A stretch of 64,000 nt of DNA from CBDATY01 sp965200445 (GTDB lineage Bacteria > Bacillota_I > Bacilli_A > Mycoplasmatales > Mycoplasmataceae), in assembly GCA_965200445.1 (NCBI GenBank), contig OZ241341.1, positions 558,001-622,000 of the forward strand, given 5' to 3'. Position 1 is the first letter of the stretch, and each line of letters begins with the position of its first letter. The notes beneath the pieces were generated by a model. The model was not told the origin of the DNA. It made no database searches and saw only the letters and a program-made list of their open reading frames with translations. The translations under genes were made by a program, and so were the position numbers. Shown piece by piece: positions 10,811 through 21,492 of this stretch.

Positions 10811-10816
10811 ATTATA
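10811..10816 (-). promoter_or_regulatory. -10 box of the second repeat lipoprotein
   Basis: TATAAT on the minus strand in the context AATCAGTATATAATAAG, about 42 bases before the ATG, with AGGAG between. It matches the promoter context of the first lipoprotein. The third lipoprotein has a different upstream sequence and no equally clear box. Confidence 0.58.
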
Positions 10817-10852
10817 TACTGATTGTAAGATAATTTACTAATTATTAAAACC

Positions 10853-10897
10853 TAAAAAAAACAATAAATTAGATTGAGAGCAAATAATTTATTGTTT
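10853..10897 (-). terminator. Intrinsic terminator after the third repeat lipoprotein
   Basis: On the minus strand AACAATAAATTA pairs perfectly with TAATTTATTGTT (12 bp) and is followed by a T tract. The stem words resemble those after the first lipoprotein, suggesting that the terminator was copied with the gene. Confidence 0.75.
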
Positions 10898-10944
10898 AAT
10901 CATACTATAATGACGAGTTAATAATAATTATATTAGTGAAGCGA

Positions 10945-13551
10945 TTAAATAGGTATAAAAGTAATAGTGATAGTTGTAGTAGCTGTCATACCACCTACAG
11001 TAATCGTTAAGACCACATCCACTGGTGTATTGGTTATAAGCTGAACGCCTTGTTCTAAAGATATTGTGTTTCTTTCACCATCTGTTAAACCAACCTGATT
11101 TTGTACAGTATATCTCATTCTTAATCGAAGATCCGCATCAGATGTATTATATTCAGCGGGATTAGTGTCGTATCATCCGTAGTAATAAACTAAATAAGAT
11201 ATTTTTTGCTGAATTGCATTAGCTTGCTGTTGGTCAGTTTTCGCTAGCGTCACATTTAAATCCTTTTCAACTGTAGCTTGTTCCACTGTAATGGTTGCCT
11301 TCACCACTACACTTGTTCCGGCTTGTAAAGTAGTGCTTGCCAAGGCAATTTTACTCATATCATCAGTTGTTAAAGATTGATTTTGGCTTTTTAAAGCTGT
11401 TTTAATGGCTGTAGTAGTATCATTGTTATTTGTATTAACATTAGTGCTAGGGACTACAAATAAATTATCATCTGAAATTTTATCTCTAATCGCATTAGCT
11501 TTTTGTTGTCCTTGTGGTGCTAGTAAAGTGACGTTTATTTGTTGAATAAATACTCTTCCAAGACTACGTACTATAATAGCAGCATCAACGTTCACGCTGA
11601 TACCGGGTTGTAAAGTTGCCCGGTCAAAGATAATTCTATTTTTTTCCTCGTTGGTTAAGGTAGGTCTAGCGTTTTGTAGAGCATCTCGAATAGCATTAAC
11701 AGTGGTAACGACCCTAGTATCGGGGTCAGTGCCAGGAGGAACTGAAACGTTAGCATTAGCAATTTTATCTAAAATCGCTCGAGCTTCTTGTGCAGGGGTT
11801 TGTGCTAAAGTAACATTTAAAACCTTTGTGGCTGTGGCTGTTCCCACTGTTATAGTAGCTGTAACTGTTACAGGTGTTCCTGCTTGTAAAGTAGTGGTTG
11901 CTAAAGTAATGGTTCCTACATCAGCAGTTGTTAAAGTTGGATTTTCTGCTTCTAAAGTACTCTTAATGGCAGTAATTGTAGCAGCGTTATTTGTATCTGG
12001 GTCAGTACCAACGGGAACAGTAAGATCGACATTAGTAATCTTGTCTCTAATCGCATTAGCTTTCTCTTGATCAGATTGCGCTAAAGTAACATTTAAATCC
12101 TTTGTGGCTGTGGCTGATCCCACTGTAATAATAGCTATTACTGGTGTAGAGCTGCCTTTCTGTAAAGTGGTATCTGAAAAAGTAATGTCATTTAAATCAG
12201 AGGCTGATAATGATACGTTCTCTGCTTCTAAAACAACCTTAATTGCATCAACTGTTGCACTGGCAGTAGTATCAGGATTAGTTTCAGGAGGGACAGTTAA
12301 ATCAACATCATTAATTTTTGCTTTAATAGCATCAGCTTGTTGTTGGTCAGATTGCGCTAAAGTAACATTTAAATCCTTTGTGGCTTTGGCTGTGTCCACT
12401 GTTATAGTAGCTGTAACTGTTACAGGTGTTCCAGCTTGTAAAGTAGTGTCTGAAAAACTAATTGTAGCTAAATCTTCAATTGTTAAAGCAGAGTTAGCTG
12501 TTTGTAAAGCAGTTTTAATTAAAGCGATAGTATAAGCATTAGTAGTGTCAGGATTAGTGCCAGCAGACATACTTAAATTAACATCGATAATTTTGTTTTT
12601 AATTCTATCAGCCTTTTGTTGGTCAGTAGCTGCTATAGTCAGATCTAAATTTACTGTCGCTGTGGCTGATCCTACTGTGATAGTGGCTACCACCGTGACA
12701 GAAGTAAAGGGACGTAAGGTAGCACTAGCAAAACTAATTTTCATTAAATCATCAGGAGTTAAATCTGTATTGTGTGTTGCTAAGACTGTTTTAATTTCTC
12801 GAATGGTACCAGGGTTAGTGGTATCAACGTTGGTACCAACCGGAATATCAAGGGTATCATCAGTAATTTTATCTTTAATCGCATCAGCTTTTTCTTGATC
12901 CGTTTGCGCTAGCTTAACATTTAAATCTTTTTCAGCTTTGGCTGCTTTAACTTGAATATTAGCTTTAATTGCAGCATTTACTCCAGATTGTAAATTGTCA
13001 CCAGTAAATCCTATTGCGCTTAAATCATCAGCTGTTAAAGCATCATTTTCACTTTGTAAAGCAGTTTTAATTGCTTCAATAGTATTAGCATTGGTTATAT
13101 CAGGATTAGTTGACTCGGAAACAGTAAGATTAGTATTAGTAATCTTGTCTCTAATCGCATTAGCCTTTTGCTGATCAGTTTTGGCTAGTGTCACCTTCAA
13201 ATCTTTTTCAGCTGTGGCTGTCCCGACTGTAATAATAGCTTTAACTGTTGTACTTACCCCAGATTGTAACATAGCATCAGCAAAAGATATTTTTGCTAAA
13301 TCTTCAATGCCTAACCTAGGGTTTTCACTTTTTAAAGCAGTTTTAATAGCTTCAATGGTAGCTGCATTTTTCGTACCAGGGGCAATACCACCCGCAACAG
13401 TTAAATTAACATTAGTAATTTTGTCTTTAATCGCATTCGCTTTTGCTTGATCATCGTTTTTGGGTTTAGAAAAGTCACCGCAACTAATCACGGCACTAGC
13501 GCCAGACCCAACAATACTGATGGCGCCAATTAATGATAGTAATTTTTTCAT
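10945..13551 (-). CDS. Repeat-module surface lipoprotein, nine modules
   Basis: 868 residues after reading the TGA at plus 11173-11175 as Trp. The leader MKKLLSLIGAISIVGSGASA with lipobox VISCGDF marks an exported lipoprotein. Nine modules of about 92 residues follow; module 7 is the most divergent (PAQEARAILDKIANANVSVP) and the last ends in ...TITFIPI. Neighbouring modules are closely similar in places, for example SATATKDLNVTLAQSDQ is nearly repeated. It is the first of three tandem paralogues in transcription order. Function unknown. Confidence 0.9.
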
Positions 13552-13961
13552 AAATAAAATATCAATCCCTGTTAAACTACATTTTATACACCTAATTATA
13601 TAACAATTTATTTTTAAAATAGTTTTATGCTGTTTAATTAAAAGAAGTTTTGACCATTATTGGGTAACTTCCCTTATTTTAAACTTATTAGCGTTGATAG
13701 AATTTATCGAATAGAAAATTAGCTGAATACATAAATATTTAAATTATTTATGTAAACTTTCAAACTAATAAAGAGTTTTTAATGTGTATGGTTTGTTTTT
13801 TTACTTTATAGTTTTTACAGCATATTTAATAACCATTTTAAGTTGGCTTGCAGAAAAATACAGGCTATTAAATAAACCTCAATTGGTATTTCAGGTTTAA
13901 ATAAAAATAATATATATAATATTTATAAAACTGTATAAAACCTTACAAAAATTCATTAATT
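13552..13961. other. 410-base region without a gene between divergent genes
   Basis: Very AT-rich spacer between the third repeat lipoprotein (minus) and the DUF3137-like gene (plus). It must hold both promoters. I see a short imperfect inverted repeat (GAAGTT/AACTTC near 13645-13672) and no reading frame or RNA gene that I can support. Confidence 0.5.
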
Positions 13962-14912
13962 ATGCAAAACTCAATCATTACTGAAATTTCTAATAGTCCA
14001 GAATATAAAAAGATTAAGAAATATGAGGGCCATTTTGTACAACAATGAAAACTAACGTCTTCGTTAATTTCTACAATCACCGCCTTAGTGTTTGTTGTCA
14101 CATTTGTTTATCTTTATTCCACGAAATTAAATCTTGCATTTTTAATTGTGTGAATAGCGATGGCAGGACTTGTTGCACTGTTAGGCGCATTATATTTTTA
14201 TTTTTTAGCCTATAACAAGAAAATTGCTCGGATAGTCAATAATGAAATTACTGAGGATTTTCAGCTCCGGTTTATTAAAAAATATTTAGAATTACATAAT
14301 GTTTCCAATATTACATTAGATTCAATATCAACCGGCTCTAAATTTAATATGGATATCTCTGCATTGACTAATTCTCACATTTATGAAAAATTTATTAACG
14401 GTAAAGTTAATGGGGTACCCTTTTCTTTAGGATCAGTTTTAGATTTAACCAGTCAGGCTATTCACAGTCAAACAATTGCACGCAGTATTGATAAACGATT
14501 AGCTTATTATTATCGCTATTTAATTTTAATGTATGATATGAAAATAGATTTGGATGCTAAAGAAGTTTGGGATATTCGGTTTAAAGAGGTGAAAAAACGT
14601 GATTTTTTGTCAACAAATGATCTATTTTATTCATCCCAACGCAAAAGATTTTCACAAAACATTAAAAATAAAATTATTTTTTTAGTTAGTAAAACACGGT
14701 ATATCCCAGTTATAAAATTAACGCGCCGCACCCAAACTCTAATTCTCAATACTTATGATTTAGAGTCCATGGATGATAATAACGGCCGATTTAGTCAACT
14801 TAATTTATTTAAAAACGCTAATATTTTACAAACGCTTTATGAAAGTATCCGGCATGATGCTGAACAGCTAATCACCTGTTTGCATTGGGTAATTGATTTC
14901 GAATTGCAATAA
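13962..14912 (+). CDS. Two-span membrane protein with a DUF3137-like cytoplasmic domain
   Basis: 316 residues from the ATG at 13962, read through two TGAs before residue 67. Hydrophobic segments lie at about residues 35-55 (ISTITALVFVVTFVYLY) and 62-86 (AFLIVWIAMAGLVALLGALY), followed by a soluble domain of about 230 residues. The pattern SHIYEKFINGKVNGVPFSLG resembles the DxxxGxxNGxxF region of DUF3137 proteins, whose function is unknown. It is one of very few plus-strand genes here and converges with the yitT-type gene, 3 bases away. Confidence 0.7.
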
Positions 14913-14915
14913 ATA

Positions 14916-16316
14916 CTAGTTAACAATTTCTCGTGATACACGCTTAGCGTATTGGGCACTAAAGGAAGCATTTTTGTCAATGACTAAGGCAGCAGCTTTA
15001 ATATTTTTTAAGTTGATCACACTACAGTGTAAAATGATTTCTTCACCACTGAATTTTTCATTCATGTGGTAAATATTAGTAGATTGTAGTTGCAAACGAG
15101 TTGCAAAACCTTTAAATTGCAAAGCTTCAATAATGTGTTGACCTTTAGTGGTATATATGCGCACTGTCATATACTTAAAGCGTGGATAAACAGCATTGCA
15201 CACCACCCCTTGCAACCCGACTAGAATAAAACTAGCAAATAAGGTTGGTCCAAAAAAGAATTCGGTTTTATACAGACTGAGGTTCGACTGGACTGTATCC
15301 AACTTTAAATTAAAATAATCAGCTAGATTAACTGGTTTGATGGTCGCAGCATTAATCGCTAACACCATGAGGGTTAACCCAATATTAATAGCAATATTAA
15401 TGCTAGCAATAGAAATATTATATTTCTTTTGATAATAACCGCTAATAAAATCAATCCCTGCTGATGAACCACCTGATCGGTACAAAAATGAATAACCAAT
15501 TCCAGCTAAAATAGCGCTAATAAAACCAAAGAGGAATAATCATAGTAAGTAATAAGGTTGGCCATTACCACCACCATTGCCGCTGGCTAAATCATTATAA
15601 TTAATTAAAAAATGAAGATTTCCAGGATTAACAAACGGTAAATTAGTTATGATTAGGTTAATGATGTTTTGAAAAACCATTCCTAATAAAGTTAGTAAAG
15701 AAAATTTAAATCCTACTTTAAAAAAGCCAAAAATTACAAAAGGTATGTTTAATCCTAAATAAACCAAAAAATATAATGAGCTTTGGTTATTGGAATTATT
15801 AAGGTTAATGACAATTGATACTTCCCGCGCAATCGCCCCTAATCCAGGTGGGAATAAGCCATATCGACCTGTGATTAGCACAAAGTAGTCAAAGGCAAAT
15901 GTAATAATTAAACTGCCAATAAAAACATTAAAAACATCTACTCAGATTTGTTTGCGTACATATTGACGAAAACTTGATTCAAAATACCTTAAATTTAATT
16001 TACGATTTACAAAGCCTTTAGTAGCCGATTTTTTTGATTCCTTAGCATTTTTCTGACTACGCTGATAAACTTCTTGGTTAATATTTTTGTGTAGTAATTT
16101 GTTTTTGATTTTTAAATCTTGAATTTTTTGCAATAGCGTCTGAATTTTTTGTTGATTGCGGCCGCTAATTTTTTGCTTTTTTAAGGCGTTTAACTCAATT
16201 CTGAGATTACGAATAATAATTTCATTTTGTGCTAGCAGTTGTCGATTAGTTAAATTGGTATATTGTAATTCGTAATCAACTTCTTGTTCTAAAACACTTA
16301 CGCTATCTTGAGCCAT
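14916..16316 (-). CDS. YitT-family membrane protein with N-terminal coiled coil
   Basis: 466 residues in one frame once TGAs are Trp. Residues 1-125 are charged and Gln/Lys-rich with heptad character (RNLRIELNALKKQKISGR), a likely cytoplasmic coiled coil. Then come several membrane spans (DVFNVFIGSLIITFAFDYFV onward) including GRYGLFPPGLGAIAR and YRSGGSSAGIDFISGYY, typical of the YitT/DUF161 membrane region. The final 80 residues (YPRFKYMTVRIYTTKGQHI) fit the DUF2179 domain. YitT proteins are transporter-like with no settled substrate. The long N-terminal extension is unusual; most relatives are about 280-300 residues. Confidence 0.82.
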
Positions 16317-16337
16317 ATTATGAAAAACTAGTAAAAC

Positions 16338-17192
16338 TTATTTTATAACTGTTATTTTAATATGATATTTTTTTTGCTTATTTTTGCATAATTTTATAAT
16401 ACCCTTTTTACGCGAAATATCTAAAGAATAATCAAATTCTTGATCCATCAGCGAAGCGTATGGAGCTAACGATATATTATGGTGCCCAGGATATGGTTTA
16501 GATACCATTACATAATCATAATGAGGACAAGTTATTTTGATTAGTCGTTCTCGATCACTAATTAAAAAAGCTTGGTTTAAATTTTGGTAATAGGCATATT
16601 TTTGGTTATGTTTCCAATCAAGCTTATTTAAAATGATTTTTTGAGTTAAAAACTTCGACGCCTGATCATTTCAAAATCCTGATTGAGGCATTTTAGTTAT
16701 TTTGCTATTATATTCTGATTTAATGTAACCTGAATTAGTTGCAAACTCAAAAACTGGTTCTCAACCAAGGCCATAATAAATATCTTGATTGTCTTTATTA
16801 ATAATAGTGATTTGACATAGCAGATTATTTTTTTTAACTTTATAGACAATTTTAAACTGGCACACAAAAGGATAATATTGATGTGCTGTGGGTGATAATG
16901 TACCTTTAAAAGTAACTTGCTTGCTACTATAGCTAGTACGTTTTCACTTTACCTCGTTAGCAAAAAAGGAATTATTGCCAGCAGTATATTTTTTATTATT
17001 AAAATAAAATGATTGATTTTGCAACGGACCAGCAAATGGAAAGGCTATGTTTCAGGCTGATAGTTGGTGATTGTCTTTATGATAAAGATATTCTTTTTGG
17101 TAACAAAACAAAGATAATAATTCTGCAGAATTATTATCAATATGCGCAGTGATATGCGTGGTTTGTAAAGTAGAAGTTGTAGTGATATTCAA
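16338..17192 (-). CDS. Aldose 1-epimerase / LacX-like protein
   Basis: 284 residues read through four TGAs, so it is missed under the standard code. The pattern SAELLSLFCYQKEYLYHKDN, then SAWNIAFPFAGPLQNQSFYF, a GK-like NNKKYTAGNNSFFANEVKW, and YGLGWEPVFEF near residue 150 fits galactose mutarotase-type proteins, especially the LacX subgroup. The usual HGFAR motif appears as NSFFAN, so the usual His is absent and activity is uncertain. The frame upstream contains no ATG; the best start is TTG at 17190-17192. It lies 60 bases after a lipoprotein and close to the lacAB operon. Confidence 0.7.
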
Positions 17193-17252
17193 TAATGTTA
17201 GTTTATGTCATCATCAGCAGAGACTATATTAACTATATTAATTAAACTAATT

Positions 17253-18470
17253 TTAAATTTTAGCTGATGGAGTAACCCATTTAATTTTCAAACTTAGCGC
17301 CAGCTCGGTTGTATTAACTGCGCTGTTGCTGGCAAACGAAACAGTCAAGTATGTAACTTTAGTGAAATCAAAAGTTTTTGATCCACCAGTAAAATCTTTT
17401 ACTACTTGATATAAAAGAGGCAGAAAATCAATTCTTAGATCAGTGCTCCTTATTTGGGGCGCATTATCTGCACTAGTAGAATATTTATTTTGTAATCACG
17501 CATTAATAGTTGGTACCACTAGATTAGGTAGTCCAGTAAAGAAGGTTTTTCATTGAGGGAAATCAGTAAGAGCAAATTTACTTGGATCAGTAGGAGGAGT
17601 TAAAGTTATCCCTACACCTTTGTCACTTGCACCATCATCAGTTGGCTTAAATGAATACCCAATAACAAAATTTCGATTAACATCACTATTAGCAAAAAGT
17701 GTACTGCCAGCATTACCTGTAATTGTCACTGGGTAAGTTATATAGTTGTTTAAGGTTTGTTGGGGAATTTTTGAGAAATTTAATTGGCTTTGGATTTCGC
17801 TAGTGGTAAATTCTGATCCCTTTGGCAAGAAATTATTAATTCAATTGGTGATATATGTGATCATGCCTGTTTTTACAGTTTCTGGAGTTCAGCTTTCTGT
17901 GGCTGGTTTTTGATCCACCACAATTGTTTTGGGAAGGATGTTTAAATTGATTTTATCAGTCAGAGTAAAATCAACAGTTAAAGCATTTTTAAGTAATAAA
18001 GGATTATCTGGTTTAGCAGTGATGGTTAAGGCTAGTTTATTACCAGCTGTTAATGGTGTGCCTGTGCTAATGCCAGGGGTAACCGCTTTAATTTTTAAAG
18101 TAGCGTAGTCATTAATAGTTTTATAGCTTATTGGTAGAGTTTCTGTCCCGTTGGCCGGTTTGGGAAAGAGACTGACTTCTGTAATATTTTGGACTGCTCT
18201 AATAATAGCACTGTCTAATATTTTGATATATTTACCCTGTCCTTGTAAATCGTTTAAAGTAATTTGATTGTTTTGAGCAGCGTTGTGCTTCATTTCTAAA
18301 CTAATTAACCCAGCGAGTAAATTACCAATTTCAGCTTTTTGACTTTCACCGTACGTGCTCAAATCGTTTCAATTAAAGGTAGATCCTTCTTTGGTTCCAC
18401 AAGCAACCACCGCACTAGCACCTGATCCAACAATGCTGATGGCCCCAATTAGACTTAATAATTTTTTCAT
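17253..18470 (-). CDS. Lipoprotein with the shared leader, unique mature region
   Basis: 405 residues, read through several TGAs. The leader MKKLLSLIGAISIVGSGASA with lipobox VVACGTKEG matches the three repeat lipoproteins, but the mature part has no 92-residue modules. It contains segments such as NNQITLNDLQGQGKYIKILD and a strand-rich Pro/Thr-rich region (ISTGTPLTAGNKLALTITAK). It lies just downstream of the MFS/lacAB operon, separated by a terminator, and upstream of the mutarotase-like gene. A substrate-binding role for the sugar uptake system is possible but only inferred from position. Confidence 0.82.
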
Positions 18471-18544
18471 AATTAATCCTTTTTTATTTACGAATTATAT
18501 AGTCAATTATACCATATGGTAAAAACTAATATTTATGAGCGATT

Positions 18545-18574
18545 AAAAAAACCAGTAAGGTAAATTACTGGTTT
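18545..18574 (-). terminator. Intrinsic terminator of the lacA-lacB-ROK-MFS operon
   Basis: On the minus strand AAACCAGTAA pairs with TTACTGGTTT (10 bp, 6-base loop) and is followed by T residues. It lies 24 bases after the MFS stop and before the next lipoprotein start. Confidence 0.8.
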
Positions 18575-18597
18575 GTAAGGTCTGATGAATTGGTTAA

Positions 18598-20007
18598 TTA
18601 TTTCTTTAATTTGTTTTTAAACAACGGAAAACTATGTTTTCTCACATCATCAGAGTTAGGTTGACCAGACTTAATTAGGTAGAATGACAAAATTCAGATT
18701 AAGCTTAGCGCTAGTACTCCTGACACAATAATTAATACAGAAATACTAATTGGGTCTTGTCCTAACAAAGTCCCTGAAATAGCTTGGGTCACCGGAATCA
18801 TCATCATAGAAGTAATATTAATTCCTAATCCCATCACAGCTGATTTTTCATGGTTGATATTAGCGGCATAGGCAAAGATAATCGGCCAAATATTACCAAG
18901 ACCAAACCCTAAGATAACAGCAACCAAAAAGCCAATATTAATATTAGACTTTAAGGCCCCTGATAAAACAATAATAAAAGCAGTTATGACTAGGGCAATA
19001 CTATAGGTTAAAAATGATCGATACCTAAATCATTTGGTAACAGTAAACCCACTCACACATCTTCATAGCCCTTGTGTTAGTAAAAATAGACCAAAACACT
19101 GGGTAGCGGTGATGTTAGTAGCTTTATCACTAGAACCGCCCCCTTGACCAATAATCAAGTTAGTTAAGCCATAATTAGAAATAGTTTCAGTAATCATATA
19201 GAAAACATAAATAGCTATAACAATGATTAAAGCTCTGGTAAAAATTTTTTTAGTACTTAGGTTCTTTTTAACGGCTTCTTTTGATTCAAGTTTTTTGTTT
19301 AATTCTTCATCCATGTTTTTGGTGGATAAAGACATTGCTTCATATTTATAATATGACATTAAACTAATTATTAGTCCAATCGCAGCCATACCGATGGCAA
19401 TATAGTAAAAGAAGCGGATGTGGTTGAAAGGTGCACCGCTTTCGTTTTGAATGTTATAAATGGCTGCTGCTGCTGCTAGAGGAATAATCCCAGCTCCAGC
19501 GCCATAAACACCATTAGAAATGGATAAAGCAATGGAACGTTGCTTATCTTTAAAAATGGAGCTTAAATAAATACTGCTAATCGGTGATGAACCAGAAATA
19601 CCTAGTCCCATGAAAAATGATAAAACAGTAAATGCAGCTAAGGCCCCATTTTTATTGCTTTGCGCAATGTTAACGCCGGTGGCTCCAGTAATTTTGTCTA
19701 ATTGGCTAATCAGAATTAAGCATACCAAAGCTAATAAATAGCCACCGCTTAAAATTCACCTTATATTAAAGCGTGATAATAAGTAACGAAATGATAATGT
19801 TCCCACAATCAAGCCAATAGATTGGGGAATTGCTAATAGTACAGCTTCTTTGCCTTTTAATCCAGTGATTTGAGTCAAGGCTACATTAGTATAACCAATC
19901 ATTAGCAAAAGTGTTCCATACACAAACATTATGCCGAACATTGATCCTATACTAACTTTGTTAGTATATTTACCAAACCACTGCTGATTTAATCATAATT
20001 TATTCAT
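18598..20007 (-). CDS. MFS-type transporter, probably for a sugar
   Basis: 469 residues in one frame with TGA as Trp. About twelve hydrophobic segments can be counted (for example GSMFGIMFVYGTLLLMIGY, ALIIVIAIYVFYMITETISN, SVLIIVSGVLALSLIWILSF). There is a central hydrophilic loop, rich in Glu/Lys, around residues 215-250. PISSIYLSSIFKDKQRSIAL resembles the loop 4-5 region of MFS sugar permeases. The start ATG overlaps the ROK kinase stop (TAATG). Transport of an unphosphorylated sugar, then ROK phosphorylation and LacAB isomerisation, is the simplest reading of the operon. Substrate unknown. Confidence 0.78.
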
Positions 20008-20990
20008 TATTTGTCTTTCTTATATTCTGGATGATGTAAAAATACATTTTCTATTAAGCCGATGATACCGGCATCATTTTTCAAAGTACAAATTTTAATA
20101 TCTAGTTTTTTATAGATACTTTCCCATGTGCATTGCTTGATGTACTCCTTCAGGGGTTGTAAAATAACATCTCCTAATTGTGATGGCCCCCCACCAATTA
20201 ATATAGCTTCTATGTCAAATAAAAATGCTATAAGGGAAATTCGTGCCGCAAGAGGTTTGAACGCTTTTTTTAGCACGTTTTCGGCTTCATAATCTTTCTT
20301 TTTAAACAAATCACTACAATCCTTAATGGTAAGTGGTTGATTATTTAACTTACTTTTTAGCATTCCCAAGTTAGAAGCTGGCATCATATCAGCATAATAA
20401 TTTAAGCATCATTCAATTCCAGCTGCTCCCGACAATGATTCTAAGCAGAACGGCAGCCCACATCCGCAAGGTATATATTCTTGCATAAAACCACCGTGGC
20501 CAATTTCACCAGCAGTGTTATGGGCTCCCCTTCATAATTTATTATCTAATACAATTCCACTACCGATTCCTTTACCAAGCGTTAAGCAAACAAAACTGGA
20601 ATAGTTTCTACCGATCCCGCGTTTTCATTCACCAATAGTAGCAGCTCTTGAATCGTTAGTTATTAAAACAGGAATCTTAAATTCTTTTTCCGCTACCTCT
20701 TTAGCTGGGTAATTAAAGAATCCTATATCACCAGCGTTTAGAATGACTCCTTTGTCTTTGTCAAACGGTCCTTTGCAACCAAAAGAAATAATTTTAATAT
20801 TTTCGTACTTAAATCCTGTTTTTAAACATTCATCAATAGTTCCTTGTTTCAGGTTAGGAATAACTTCATCCCCGTATTTGGTAGGAATGGCAAATTTATA
20901 TAGCATTTCGCCCTTCATATTGGCAAATGCACATTTAGCTGAAGTTCCTCCTAGGTCAATTGCGAGTATTAGCGACTCTTCATTAATCAT
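20007..20990 (-). CDS. ROK-family sugar kinase
   Basis: 327 residues. The ATP-binding N-terminus LILAIDLGGTSAKCAF, a mid-protein LGKGIGSGIV loop, GEIGHGG, and the zinc-binding CGCGLPFCLES motif with LSGAAGIEW are all hallmarks of ROK enzymes, which phosphorylate hexoses such as glucose, allose, fructose or N-acetylmannosamine. There is no N-terminal helix-turn-helix, so it is a kinase and not a ROK repressor. I chose ATG 20988-20990: AAGGAT lies 8 bases upstream and the start overlaps the lacB stop by 8 bases. Sugar specificity cannot be read from sequence. Confidence 0.88.
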
Positions 20991-21492
20991 GGTAATATCC
21001 TTGTTCTCATCTTTTAATTTCTGTTTGAAAAATATCTGGGTCATAATTATCGTGCTTAATTATGTTATCAACAGCAGTTATAATTGATTTATTTTCTGCT
21101 GTGGCCAAATATTTAGTTTTTAAAAAACCTTCCACTATCTTTAATGCTAGACCATCTCCAGTTACTTTTGAGCCAAAAGCAATAATGTTAGCATTTAAGT
21201 GTTTGGCAGCATGTTCGGCCGCTTCAATGTTGTTAACTAAAGCACAGCGAACGCCTTTAGTTTTATTAGCAGCATTAGAAATACCGATAGCAGTTCCGCA
21301 CATCACAACCCCTTTATCAACTACTTTTTGCGCCACTAATGTTCCGCATTTGTGTCCATATATAGGGTAATGAGTTCTATCTAAATTTTCAGGGCCGCAA
21401 TCAATGACTTCGTGTCCTTGTGTTTCTAGGAATTGCACTACTATTTGCTTTAAATTAAAAGCAATATGATCTGATGCAACTGCAATTTTCAT
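20983..21492 (-). CDS. lacB: Galactose-6-phosphate isomerase subunit LacB
   Basis: 169 residues. Strong LacB features: MKIAVASDHIAFNLKQ, RTHYPIYGHKCG, CGTAIGISNAANKTKGVR with the catalytic-type Cys, HLNANIIAFGSKVTG, and the C-terminal tail KRWEQGYYHD, which lies beyond a TGA (21007-21009) and ends exactly like LacB proteins. With LacA it would convert galactose 6-phosphate to tagatose 6-phosphate; related pairs can act on allose 6-phosphate. RpiB is the close relative, but the pairing with lacA and the tail favour LacB. Confidence 0.9.

Larger units (their letters stand above)
5910..13460 (-). repeat. Array of 25 related 276-bp modules in three genes
   Basis: Each module begins near a DQ(Q/E)KA(D/N)AI(K/R)(D/A)KI motif and ends near KDLNVTLAQ(T/S). 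I count 9, 7 and 9 starts in the three genes. At DNA level the plus-strand word gcatcagccttttgttgg(t/a)cagtttgcgct recurs many times with few changes. Such modules could expand, contract or recombine by homologous exchange. Confidence 0.85.

Noticed and set aside
5905..13551. Possible phage tail-fibre or integrative element cargo
   Set aside because: There are no integrase, transposase, phage structural genes or attachment repeats around the array. The lipoprotein leaders and individual terminators point to ordinary surface genes.
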